DNA from: CAG-390 sp045543615
Lineage (GTDB): Bacteria > Bacillota > Clostridia > Oscillospirales > CAG-272
NCBI GenBank assembly: GCA_045543615.1
Contig: JAZPXL010000019.1
Coordinates: forward strand, 1-64,000
Length of the DNA stretch: 64,000 nt
Direction: 5' to 3'
Both the position numbers and the translations under genes were made by a program. Shown piece after piece: positions 33,094 through 40,882 of the stretch; positions within the stretch are counted from its first letter, which is position 1, and the number at the start of each line of letters is the position of its first letter. Under the pieces are notes generated by a model that was not told the DNA's origin, ran no database searches, and worked only from the letters and a program-made list of their open reading frames with translations.

Positions 33094-33127
33094 AAAAAGG
33101 CTTATGGCAGACGCCATAAGCCTTTTT
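33094..33127. terminator. Bidirectional terminator
   Basis: A 15-bp perfect stem (33094-33108 with 33113-33127) around AGAC, with A- and T-runs, between the convergent amidase and MATE genes. Confidence 0.92.
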
Positions 33128-33129
33128 GT

Positions 33130-34533
33130 TTAAGCTTTCAGAGCATTATCCTCTATTTTAAGAGACCTTTCGATGCGGGAGAGCACGAACCGATAGCTTA
33201 TATATAGTGCTATCGTTGTGACGATCCACGAAAGAGGATAGGATGCGTAGAGAATTTCAGGAGTTCTGTATGTTTCAAAGACGGCAAAGATCCAGACAAC
33301 ACGAAGTGCGCAAGAGCCGACGAGGCTTATTATCATAGATGTCATAGATGCGCCGACTCCACGGAGCATACCCGACATAACATCCATAAGGCCACACAGA
33401 AAATATGTAGCACCCATATACGTCACACGGATCATTCCGTATGCGATGACCTCCGTCTCGCCCGGCCTGTAAATAGCGAGAAGCTCTTCGCCGAAAACAT
33501 AGATAAGTCCACAGATCGTAATACCAATGACACTTACAAGCAGAAGACAAATTTTGCAGGTGCGCTTTATACGGTCAATCTTCTTTGCGCCGAGGTTCTG
33601 ACCTGTAAAGGTGAGTGCGGCGTGATGAAAGGAGTTGAGAGCGATGTATACAAGGCCGTCAATATTTGCAGCAGCTCCGTTTCCTGCCATCGCAATATCT
33701 CCAAGGGAGTTGATGGAGGATTGAATTATAACGTTTGAGAAGGAGAACAAACAGCTCTGTATTCCTGCGGGAAGACCAACTGCAATAATTTTTTTCATAA
33801 GAGGGAGATCGATTTTCAGCTTGCGTGGATTGAGCTTAACCACGCCCTCCGTCCTGCAGAGCTGAATTACGACAAGCGTTGCGCTTATGTATTGCGAGAT
33901 TATGGTTGCGATGGCAACGCCTGCAACGTCAAGGTGGAGGACAATAACAAAAACGAGGTTGAAGGCAACGTTGATAAGCCCTGAGAAAACGAGAAAATAG
34001 AACGGATGCTTCGTGTCACCACTTGCACGGAGAATTGCCGCACCGTAGTTGTAGAGCATCTGAGCCGGCATACCGATGAAGATTATCTTCATATAGAGCG
34101 TTGAGTGGTCAATTACAGTTTCAGTAACGCTCATAAGCGAGAGCAGGGGCTTTGCGGCAAGGAAGCCGAACACGGCAACAAGAGATCCGAGAACAAGGCT
34201 CATTGTGATGGCAGTATGCACGATCTTGTTAGCCTCGTCGGGCCGTCCTGCACCAATAGCGTGCGAGATCGTGACCGATGCGCCAACCGAAAGACCTATG
34301 AAAAGTCCCGTTATGAGATTTGAGAGCGAGCCTGTCGAGCTTACGGCGGAAAGAGCCGTGTTACCGTCGGCGGCAAAACGGCTGACTATGAAAACATCGG
34401 CGGCGTTGTAGAGAAATTGGAGAACACCCGTTGCTAAAACAGGTAGTGCAAAGAGCAAAATAGGCAAAAACAGAGGGCCTTGCGTAAAGTCCTTATCAGC
34501 CGACCTCTTCCTTGAGCCTTCGACCTTTGTCAT
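33130..34533 (-). CDS. MATE family efflux transporter
   Basis: A 467-residue protein with twelve predicted membrane helices in two homologous halves. The N-terminus GPLFLPILLFALPVLATGVLQ and VIVGLPAGIQSCLFSFSN-type repeat in the second half are typical of the DinF/NorM superfamily, which exports drugs or metabolites in exchange for Na+ or H+. Substrate unknown. GAGGTG precedes the ATG by 8 bp. Promoter at 34602-34630. Confidence 0.92.
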   Translation of the reverse strand: MTKVEGSRKRSADKDFTQGPLFLPILLFALPVLATGVLQFLYNAADVFIVSRFAADGNTALSAVSSTGSLSNLITGLFIGLSVGASVTISHAIGAGRPDEANKIVHTAITMSLVLGSLVAVFGFLAAKPLLSLMSVTETVIDHSTLYMKIIFIGMPAQMLYNYGAAILRASGDTKHPFYFLVFSGLINVAFNLVFVIVLHLDVAGVAIATIISQYISATLVVIQLCRTEGVVKLNPRKLKIDLPLMKKIIAVGLPAGIQSCLFSFSNVIIQSSINSLGDIAMAGNGAAANIDGLVYIALNSFHHAALTFTGQNLGAKKIDRIKRTCKICLLLVSVIGITICGLIYVFGEELLAIYRPGETEVIAYGMIRVTYMGATYFLCGLMDVMSGMLRGVGASMTSMIISLVGSCALRVVWIFAVFETYRTPEILYASYPLSWIVTTIALYISYRFVLSRIERSLKIEDNALKA

Positions 34534-34601
34534 AATAAATACACCTCAGTTAGTGCGACAGTCATCTGCCGACAAAAAACGAAAAATTGTTACCATCGGG
34601 T

Positions 34602-34630
34602 ATTATAGCACAGTTGATATGCAAAGTCAA
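34602..34630 (-). promoter_or_regulatory. Promoter of the MATE gene
   Basis: Reading leftward: TTGACT at 34625-34630, 17-bp spacer, TATAAT at 34602-34607. Confidence 0.85.
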
Positions 34631-34694
34631 GCAATCAAAAAAACATAAATATATAAATAAAGAAAAAATTTTTTTGCAAATGATTATGAAAATA

Positions 34695-34723
34695 TGGAAA
34701 AAACACTTTTTATGTGATATAAT
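34695..34723 (+). promoter_or_regulatory. Promoter of the DJ-1/CPBP/mltG operon
   Basis: TGGAAA at 34695-34700, 17-bp spacer, TATAAT at 34718-34723 preceded by TGTGA. The -35 box is weak. Confidence 0.65.
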
Positions 34724-34782
34724 ATACTTGTATATTATTATTTCTTGGCAAAACAGAGACGAAAGCCGAAAGGAGAGCTGTT

Positions 34783-35337
34783 ATGGTATATGTATTTCTT
34801 GCAAACGGATTTGAAGAGGTTGAGGCACTTGCTCCGATTGACCTGTTGCGCAGAGCGTCCATTCCAACAAAAACTGTCGGAGTCGGCTCTGAATATATCA
34901 CAGGCTCACACGGAATTGTCGTAAAGGCCGACATCACGGACGCCGGTTTTGCTCCAACTGATATTGATGCAGTTGTTCTTCCCGGTGGTATGCCCGGTGC
35001 ATCAAATCTTGACAGAAGTGCAGCTGTCGATCTTGCGCTGAATGTGGCTATGGAGGGCGGCAAAATTGTGGGCGCAATCTGTGCCGCACCCTTCGTGCTT
35101 GGCAAAAGAGGATACCTGTGTGGCAAGAGAGCTACCTGCTTCCCCGGATTTGAGGCAGAGCTTTTGGGTGCTACCGTTACTAAAGCAAGAACTGAGCGTG
35201 ACGGAAATATTATAACTGCCATCGGAATGGGCGCAGCTATGGAATTCGGTCTTATGCTCGTTGCCGCAATTAAGGACGAAGAGACGGCAGCTCAATTATC
35301 AAAGGCAACGCTCTCTCCCGTGATCTTTGGAGACTGA
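34783..35337 (+). CDS. DJ-1 family glyoxalase III/deglycase-like protein
   Basis: A 184-residue DJ-1/PfpI fold. Catalytic cysteine C100 in the nucleophile elbow GAICAAP, upstream acidic residue in GFEEVEA, and GGMPGASNL oxyanion region. DJ-1 proteins detoxify dicarbonyls or act as redox sensors. AAAGGAGAG precedes the ATG. It leads an operon that continues with CPBP protease, MltG, HD protein and a membrane protein. Confidence 0.9.
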   Translation: MVYVFLANGFEEVEALAPIDLLRRASIPTKTVGVGSEYITGSHGIVVKADITDAGFAPTDIDAVVLPGGMPGASNLDRSAAVDLALNVAMEGGKIVGAICAAPFVLGKRGYLCGKRATCFPGFEAELLGATVTKARTERDGNIITAIGMGAAMEFGLMLVAAIKDEETAAQLSKATLSPVIFGD

Positions 35338-35357
35338 AACGAAAGACGGATGCTATT

Positions 35358-36320
35358 ATGAAATTTTTTCGCAATTCGGCAAATACTGCCCCCCTGCTTG
35401 TGTTGTCGGTATTTGTTCTGCTTTTTCTGTGCAGACTTATCGACACTACAATGCTGACAAGGGAAAACGAGTACATAGCTGTAATAGTGCTTGAGCTTCT
35501 CGTTTTTCTTGTGCCATCGGCAGTTTATATTCGCCTGTTTTCAAAAGGCTTTGGAGCGTTTAGGATAAAGCTGTTCGGGCTTGGACATCTTCTGCTGATC
35601 CTCTCGGCAATAGTGACGCTGACAACGGGAACTATTCTTATTGACTACCTTGTGAGTGGACACGAGGCGTTTGAGAATAGCTATGACCTTTGGGGAGTGT
35701 TCATCTCAAAAAATGACGGTGGTGCGGCTGATACTGTATACATTGTCCTTGCATACGCAGCTCTGCCCGCTCTCTGCGAGGAGTTTCTCTTCCGTGGAAT
35801 TCTCGTCTCGGAGTATGAGAAGAGAAGCACAACGGCGGCAGTTTTGCTCTCGTCAGTTTTCTTCGCAATGCTTCATTTTGATCTCTCACGCTTCCCGACA
35901 TATTTCTTCGGGGGCGTCCTGCTTGCGCTGACGCTTTACACAACAAGGTCGCTGGCAGCAACCACTCTCGTTCACTTTGTATACAACCTCACCGCCGTCT
36001 TCGGTCGCCCATATCTGCAGACGGTCTTTGACCTTGGTGGCGAGGAGCTGTTTATATTCATCATAACCTCGCTGTTCTTGCTCTTCGGTGGAATATTCTG
36101 TGGCGAGTCGGCAAGGCTTTATAAGCATTATGCAAAGCTCAATCTCTCCTCTGAATACAGAGAGGTCGACCCACCGTACAAGGCTGTGGACGGAGGTGGC
36201 GTGCTTGAGGAGTTTGCATTCAAACACCCGAGAATAGCTGCAACGGCAGGTGCGTTTTTTTCGTTCCCCACGCTTGTCTGCTACATTATGTATACGGCGG
36301 CTGTGTTCATAGGACTATGA
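35358..36320 (+). CDS. CPBP family intramembrane metalloprotease
   Basis: A 320-residue membrane protein with about eight helices. The glutamate pair and Arg of EEFLFRG (E141, E142, R146), FAMLHFD and HFVYNL are the conserved motifs of the CAAX protease and bacteriocin-processing (CPBP) family. Roles include prenyl-protein processing and bacteriocin immunity; the context here is housekeeping envelope genes. No strong ribosome site is seen before the ATG. Confidence 0.88.
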   Translation: MKFFRNSANTAPLLVLSVFVLLFLCRLIDTTMLTRENEYIAVIVLELLVFLVPSAVYIRLFSKGFGAFRIKLFGLGHLLLILSAIVTLTTGTILIDYLVSGHEAFENSYDLWGVFISKNDGGAADTVYIVLAYAALPALCEEFLFRGILVSEYEKRSTTAAVLLSSVFFAMLHFDLSRFPTYFFGGVLLALTLYTTRSLAATTLVHFVYNLTAVFGRPYLQTVFDLGGEELFIFIITSLFLLFGGIFCGESARLYKHYAKLNLSSEYREVDPPYKAVDGGGVLEEFAFKHPRIAATAGAFFSFPTLVCYIMYTAAVFIGL

Positions 36321-36349
36321 CGGTGAGATAAAAAGGAAAAAGGATAAAA

Positions 36350-37657
36350 ATGATTAAAAAGAAAAAAACTAATGCTCGCACACAAGCTCCAAAGAAAAAT
36401 GGACCGAGCATAATAGATAAGATCCGTGAAAAACGGGGCGAAAAGAAAAAGCGCATAGGTGGCTACACCAAGGAAGAATACGCCGCTGCAGTTGACGAGC
36501 TTGTTGATGACAGCGAGGATGATTTCTTCGGTCGCTCAAGCTTTACTGAAACGCAAAGCACCGTGCTTGCAGTAGTCAAGGCACTTGTCTATATCATCCT
36601 AATAGTGACGGTTTCCGTGGCACTTGCCGTCTTCGCGCTGACCTGTGCAAATGATATATTTGCATTTGTCAAGGAAGAGGTGGTTGCCGAGGTCACCATA
36701 CCCGACTACGCAACTACCGATGAAATATCTGAGATACTGTACGACGCAGGGGTTATAGAATACCCGTGGCTGTTTCGGTTCTATGCCGATCTAAAGGGCG
36801 TTGACTCAAATGATTATTATAATTTTGTCGGTGGCACGTATACGGTCAGCAGTACGATGAATTATGATAATCTTATGTTCTCGTTTATTGCATCATCAAC
36901 GGTAGAGACTATCCGTATAACCTTCCCCGAAGGCTCGACGGTCGATGAGATAGTTGAGATTTTCGTTGAAAACGGCTGTGGAAGCAAAGAGGGCTTTGCT
37001 GAGGTTATGGAGAACTACGATTTCGTCTCGGAATATGATTTCCTTGCAGGAATTGATATGAGCGAGAGATATTATCTGCTTGAGGGCTATCTCTACCCCG
37101 ACACATACGATTTCTACGTCGGCAGGAGCGAGGATTATTATCTCTGCCGTCTGCTTGACCAGTTTGCAAAGGTCTGCAAGGACGCAGAGCTAATCTCTGT
37201 CGCAGAGAATATGGGAATAACACTTGACGAGCTTCTCATAATTGCATCAATAGTCGAGAAGGAAGCGTATTACAGAAACGATATCGACAAGGTATCGGCT
37301 GTTATCTGGAACAGACTCAATAACGCCGAGAGATTTCCGAACCTCGAGTGCGACTCAACGATAGTTTACGCACTTTCCTACCTCAGAGGCGAGAGAGTAA
37401 CTGAACTTACGGCAGAGGATCTCAAGCTCGACAGCCCATATAATAGCTATCTCTATTCAGGCTATACGCCAAGCCCCATTTGCAACCCCGGATATGACGC
37501 CATAGCCTGCGCTATCGACCCTGCAGAGCCTGAGAGCGGCGAGAATCCGTATTACTATTTCGTCTCCGACAAGGCGGGCAATATGTATTACGCAAGCACG
37601 CTCGCTGAGCACGAGGCGAATATTCAGAAGATCAAGGATCTCGAAAACCAGAACTGA
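36350..37657 (+). CDS. mltG: Endolytic murein transglycosylase MltG
   Basis: A 435-residue membrane-anchored lytic transglycosylase that cuts nascent glycan strands. A long basic cytoplasmic tail (1-60), one membrane helix (about 75-103), a LysM-like subdomain (EVTIPDYATTDEISEILYDAG), then the YceG domain with IASIVEKEAYYRNDIDKVS (catalytic Glu near 302) and PTPSPICNPG-like YTPSPICNPGYDAI. AAGGAT precedes the ATG. Located mid-operon. Confidence 0.92.
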   Translation: MIKKKKTNARTQAPKKNGPSIIDKIREKRGEKKKRIGGYTKEEYAAAVDELVDDSEDDFFGRSSFTETQSTVLAVVKALVYIILIVTVSVALAVFALTCANDIFAFVKEEVVAEVTIPDYATTDEISEILYDAGVIEYPWLFRFYADLKGVDSNDYYNFVGGTYTVSSTMNYDNLMFSFIASSTVETIRITFPEGSTVDEIVEIFVENGCGSKEGFAEVMENYDFVSEYDFLAGIDMSERYYLLEGYLYPDTYDFYVGRSEDYYLCRLLDQFAKVCKDAELISVAENMGITLDELLIIASIVEKEAYYRNDIDKVSAVIWNRLNNAERFPNLECDSTIVYALSYLRGERVTELTAEDLKLDSPYNSYLYSGYTPSPICNPGYDAIACAIDPAEPESGENPYYYFVSDKAGNMYYASTLAEHEANIQKIKDLENQN

Positions 37658-37684
37658 CATAAATACAACGAAAGCGTGAAAAAT

Positions 37685-38275
37685 ATGACAGACAGAGAAA
37701 GATTTATACAGATATATGAGGATAAAATTCACAGAGAGGGATCAAGGGAGCTGCTTGCGTTCCTTTGTAGCGAGTCAAGCGACTTTTTTGTAGCTCCTGC
37801 ATCAACAAGATTTCACGGTGCAGAGCTGGGCGGCCTTTGCCGTCACAGCCTCAATGTCTACGATTGCCTTGTGGATATACTTGCAAGACCCCGTATGCGT
37901 GATGTTTACGGAGTTCATTACAGCGATGAGAGTATCGCAATTGCAGCTCTTCTGCACGATTTGTGCAAGGTCAATTTCTACCGTATGGACAGCCGTAACG
38001 TAAAGAAAAACGGCGTGTGGACAACTGTGCCATACTACACAATAGAGGATAATCTCCCCTACGGTCACGGCGAAAAATCTGTATATATCGCATCGGGATA
38101 TATGAGACTTACAAGGGATGAGGCGTTTGCTATAAGATACCATATGGGCTTTTCGGGTACTGAGGACAACAACCAGGTTGGACGCGCGCTTGAAATGTTC
38201 CCACTTGCCTTTGCACTTTCCGTAGCAGATATGGAGGCGGCTTATTACCTCGAGGGAATGGCCGAGGATAACTGA
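37685..38275 (+). CDS. HD domain protein
   Basis: A protein of about 196 residues with the HD metal-binding pattern: LCRHSLNVYD, ALLHDLCK (the HD pair), YHMGFSG and a later Asp in ALSVADM. Such small stand-alone HD proteins are phosphohydrolases, often of nucleotides; substrate unknown. The start is uncertain: GTG at 37676 and ATG at 37685 are both open and neither has a clear ribosome site; the ATG is listed. It is followed 2 bp later by a membrane protein gene. Confidence 0.8.
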   Translation: MTDRERFIQIYEDKIHREGSRELLAFLCSESSDFFVAPASTRFHGAELGGLCRHSLNVYDCLVDILARPRMRDVYGVHYSDESIAIAALLHDLCKVNFYRMDSRNVKKNGVWTTVPYYTIEDNLPYGHGEKSVYIASGYMRLTRDEAFAIRYHMGFSGTEDNNQVGRALEMFPLAFALSVADMEAAYYLEGMAEDN

Positions 38276-38277
38276 TT

Positions 38278-38943
38278 ATGGCACAGGCGAGAAATATATC
38301 CAAAAAGAGGCAGATAAGGAATACCTTATACAGAATTCTTGTGTATGCAAAATACTGTATGCCGACAGTTGTGTCGGTCCTGACTCTCATCTTCTGCTCG
38401 CACAAATGCGTGCGTTTTAACAGCGACGGAGAGCTGCTCTCTCTGCAATCCATAGACGATATGGTCAGTACGGGAGTGGAGGCTATAAAGGCTACCGAAA
38501 GTGGCGCGATGGACGAGTTTACCACGGCACTTGTAAGTGGAATGAAGTGGACTGTCGGAGGCTATTATGTCGCATTCGCACTCTCTTTGGTGGTGTCACT
38601 TTATATGCTTGTTTATGCACTTTTGGTGCTTCCAAGGGACCCAAAAGACCCCGAAACCTCACGCATAAAGCTGTGGTTCAAAACTTTTATGCCTACAAAG
38701 GTAATACCGTTTTTAGCGATGCTTTTGCCCGTGTATCCGACGACAGTTCCGTATATTATAAGATTTCTTTATTATAAATATTATGTAATGGAAGTGTCGG
38801 TTATAATGAGAGTTTTTAATCCACTTGTGGCAACCGTTGTGGTGGCGGCAGTCGGAATAATAATCTGGTTTGCCGCAATAGTACCTGAGAGACGGCTTGC
38901 ACTTGACCCGTTTGTACGATACGACGAGTATGAGGAAAAATGA
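38278..38943 (+). CDS. Uncharacterised four-helix membrane protein
   Basis: A 221-residue protein I do not recognise. It has a basic N-terminus and four hydrophobic segments (about 24-42, 100-122, 141-163, 183-205). A soluble, probably extracellular, region lies between the first two. The start is 2 bp after the HD gene stop. Last gene of the operon; a terminator follows 18 bp downstream. Confidence 0.7.
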   Translation: MAQARNISKKRQIRNTLYRILVYAKYCMPTVVSVLTLIFCSHKCVRFNSDGELLSLQSIDDMVSTGVEAIKATESGAMDEFTTALVSGMKWTVGGYYVAFALSLVVSLYMLVYALLVLPRDPKDPETSRIKLWFKTFMPTKVIPFLAMLLPVYPTTVPYIIRFLYYKYYVMEVSVIMRVFNPLVATVVVAAVGIIIWFAAIVPERRLALDPFVRYDEYEEK

Positions 38944-38961
38944 CAAAAACTGAAACAATAA

Positions 38962-38993
38962 TGCAGGATGGAGAAAAACATTCTGCATTTTTT
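38962..38993 (+). terminator. Terminator of the DJ-1/mltG operon
   Basis: Stem TGCAGGATG / CATTCTGCA (one G-U pair) followed by six T. Confidence 0.8.
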
Positions 38994-38996
38994 ATA

Positions 38997-39025
38997 TTGA
39001 CAAGCAAAAGTATTTGTGATAAAAT
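38997..39025 (+). promoter_or_regulatory. Promoter of rny
   Basis: TTGACA at 38997-39002, 17-bp spacer, TAAAAT at 39020-39025 preceded by TGTGA. It starts only 3 bp after the preceding terminator. Confidence 0.85.
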
Positions 39026-39117
39026 AAAGTGTATGAGTTTGCACAAAACCGAAGAGGTGACGTACAAATTTCATCATTATGCAAAAAAAGAATAATCTAA
39101 ACGAAGGAGGTGCAAAA

Positions 39118-40671
39118 TTGGACACAATTTTTGTCATCTTGCTCTGTGTTGGAGTGGGGATCGTGATGCTTGCTCTCGGCATATTGTTTGGCGTGATACT
39201 TCGCCGTTCGATAGCAGAGAAGAAGATCGGCTCAGCAGAGACTGAGGCTAAGAGAATCCTTGAGGATGCTCGTGTGCAAGCCGAGGTTGAGTCAAACAGA
39301 ATGATCGTTGCCGCACAGAAGGAAATCAATCAGATGCGAAGTGAGTCGGAGCGAGAGATCAAGGAACGTCGAAGCGAGGTTTCAAGATCGGAGCGCAGAC
39401 TTGCCCAAAAGGAAGAGTCTCTTGACAGAAAGACCGAACAGCTTGAGCGCAAGAGCGAACAGCTCGACAGGCGCATCAAGGAAAATGAGGCGGTAAGAGA
39501 ACAGCTGTCACAGGCACTTGAGCTTCAGACGAGAGCACTTGAGCGTATCTCGGGACTGACAGCCGAGGAGGCAAAGGCAGAGCTTTTTGCCACAATGGAA
39601 TCGGTTGCAAAGTTTGAGTTTGCTCAGAGAATGAGTGAGCTTGAAGAGCAGTTCAAGGACGAGGCTGACACAAGAGCTCGCAACATTATCTCACTTGCAA
39701 TTCAACGCTATGCCGCAGATCACGTTTCGGAAGCAACTATTACAACGGTAGCTCTTCCCAGCGAGGAAATGAAGGGTAGAATTATCGGACGAGAGGGACG
39801 AAACATCCTGATGCTTGAAAAGCTGACGGGAGTTGACCTCATCATCGATGATACACCCGAGGCAATCACACTTTCGGGCTTTGATCCCGTACGCCGTGAG
39901 ATTGCAAGACTTGCACTTGAAAAGCTCATAGCAGATGGACGAATCCATCCCACACGCATTGAAGAAATGGTAGAAAAGGCTCGCCGAGAGGTCGAGGCAG
40001 GTGTTAAGCAGGCAGGAGAAAGAGCAACCTTTGAGGTTGGAGTTCACGGACTCAACCCTGAGCTTGTCAAGCTGCTTGGCAGACTCCGCTACCGCACAAG
40101 CTACGGACAGAACGTACTCAAGCATTCAGTCGAGGTTGCCTTCCTCGCAGGTATTATGGCAGAGGAGCTTGGCGTTGACGCAGTTACAGCGAGACGTGCA
40201 GGACTTCTTCACGATATCGGAAAGGCATTCCCCCACGACGTTGAGGGAACACACGTACAGATCGGCGTAAATGCAGCCAAGAAGTACAAGGAAAATCCCG
40301 AGGTCATCCACGCCATCGAGGCTCACCACAATGATGTCGAGCCGAGAACAATAATCGCCGTTCTGGTTCAGGCAGCCGACGCAATTTCGGCAGCAAGACC
40401 CGGCGCAAGACGAGAGGATCTCGAAAACTACATTAAGCGTCTTGAAAAGCTCGAGGAGATCGCAAGGTCCTTCCCCGGAGTTGAAAAGGCATACGCCATT
40501 CAGGCAGGCCGTGAGCTTCGTGTGCTCGTTAAGCCTGAGGATGTCGATGACGAAACAATGAAGGTTATCGCACACGATATGGCGCAGAAGATAAAAGAAG
40601 ACGTTAAGTATCCCGGTCAGATAAAGGTTCATCTTATCAGGGAATCCCGAGCCGTTGATTTCGCTAAATAA
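39118..40671 (+). CDS. rny: Ribonuclease Y
   Basis: A 517-residue membrane-anchored endoribonuclease that initiates mRNA decay in Bacillota. N-terminal helix (about 3-28), a long charged coiled coil (about 30-190), KH domain (IIGREGRNILMLEKLTGVDL), and HD domain with LLHDIGKAFPHDVEG (H364, D365). The frame runs back to an ATG at 39079, but TTG at 39118 has a near-perfect AAGGAGGTG 7 bp upstream, gives the usual family length and places the helix at the very N-terminus. Monocistronic with its own promoter. Confidence 0.95.
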   Translation: MDTIFVILLCVGVGIVMLALGILFGVILRRSIAEKKIGSAETEAKRILEDARVQAEVESNRMIVAAQKEINQMRSESEREIKERRSEVSRSERRLAQKEESLDRKTEQLERKSEQLDRRIKENEAVREQLSQALELQTRALERISGLTAEEAKAELFATMESVAKFEFAQRMSELEEQFKDEADTRARNIISLAIQRYAADHVSEATITTVALPSEEMKGRIIGREGRNILMLEKLTGVDLIIDDTPEAITLSGFDPVRREIARLALEKLIADGRIHPTRIEEMVEKARREVEAGVKQAGERATFEVGVHGLNPELVKLLGRLRYRTSYGQNVLKHSVEVAFLAGIMAEELGVDAVTARRAGLLHDIGKAFPHDVEGTHVQIGVNAAKKYKENPEVIHAIEAHHNDVEPRTIIAVLVQAADAISAARPGARREDLENYIKRLEKLEEIARSFPGVEKAYAIQAGRELRVLVKPEDVDDETMKVIAHDMAQKIKEDVKYPGQIKVHLIRESRAVDFAK

Positions 40672-40842
40672 ACGGCCGCAAAAGCTGCTTTTTTATCACA
40701 CTCGGTTCTGCGGAAGCTTCTGCAAAGCACGAGGAAAGGTCACCTCCGCATAAAAGTCGGTCAATCACCGTCATTTGCGTTTATGATATATTGATATAAA
40801 GTTACAAAGCTTAAAAGCCGTCCTGACGGACGTGGAAATAAC
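40672..40842. other. Structured intergenic region after rny
   Basis: No gene is seen. A weak GC-stem plus T-run follows the rny stop (about 40673-40698). Then TGCGGA/TCCGCA (40709-40714 with 40745-40750) can close a domain holding a GCTT/AAGC and a GAGG/CCTC hairpin, and CGTCC/GGACG (40819-40823 with 40828-40832) forms another hairpin. It could be a 3' untranslated region or a small RNA; I cannot match it to a known RNA family. Confidence 0.35.
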
Positions 40843-40870
40843 AGAGCTTGTGCCTTATGGCACAAGCTCT
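40843..40870. terminator. Terminator between rny region and P-type ATPase gene
   Basis: A perfect 12-bp stem AGAGCTTGTGCC / GGCACAAGCTCT around TTAT, with TATTTATTT on the right and AAATAA on the left, so usable in both directions. Confidence 0.85.
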
Positions 40871-40882
40871 TATTTATTTGTT

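Noticed and set aside
40700..40760. RNase P RNA, because of GAGGAAAGGTC
   Set aside because: The signature is GAGGAAAGTCC; here it is altered and the region is far too short.
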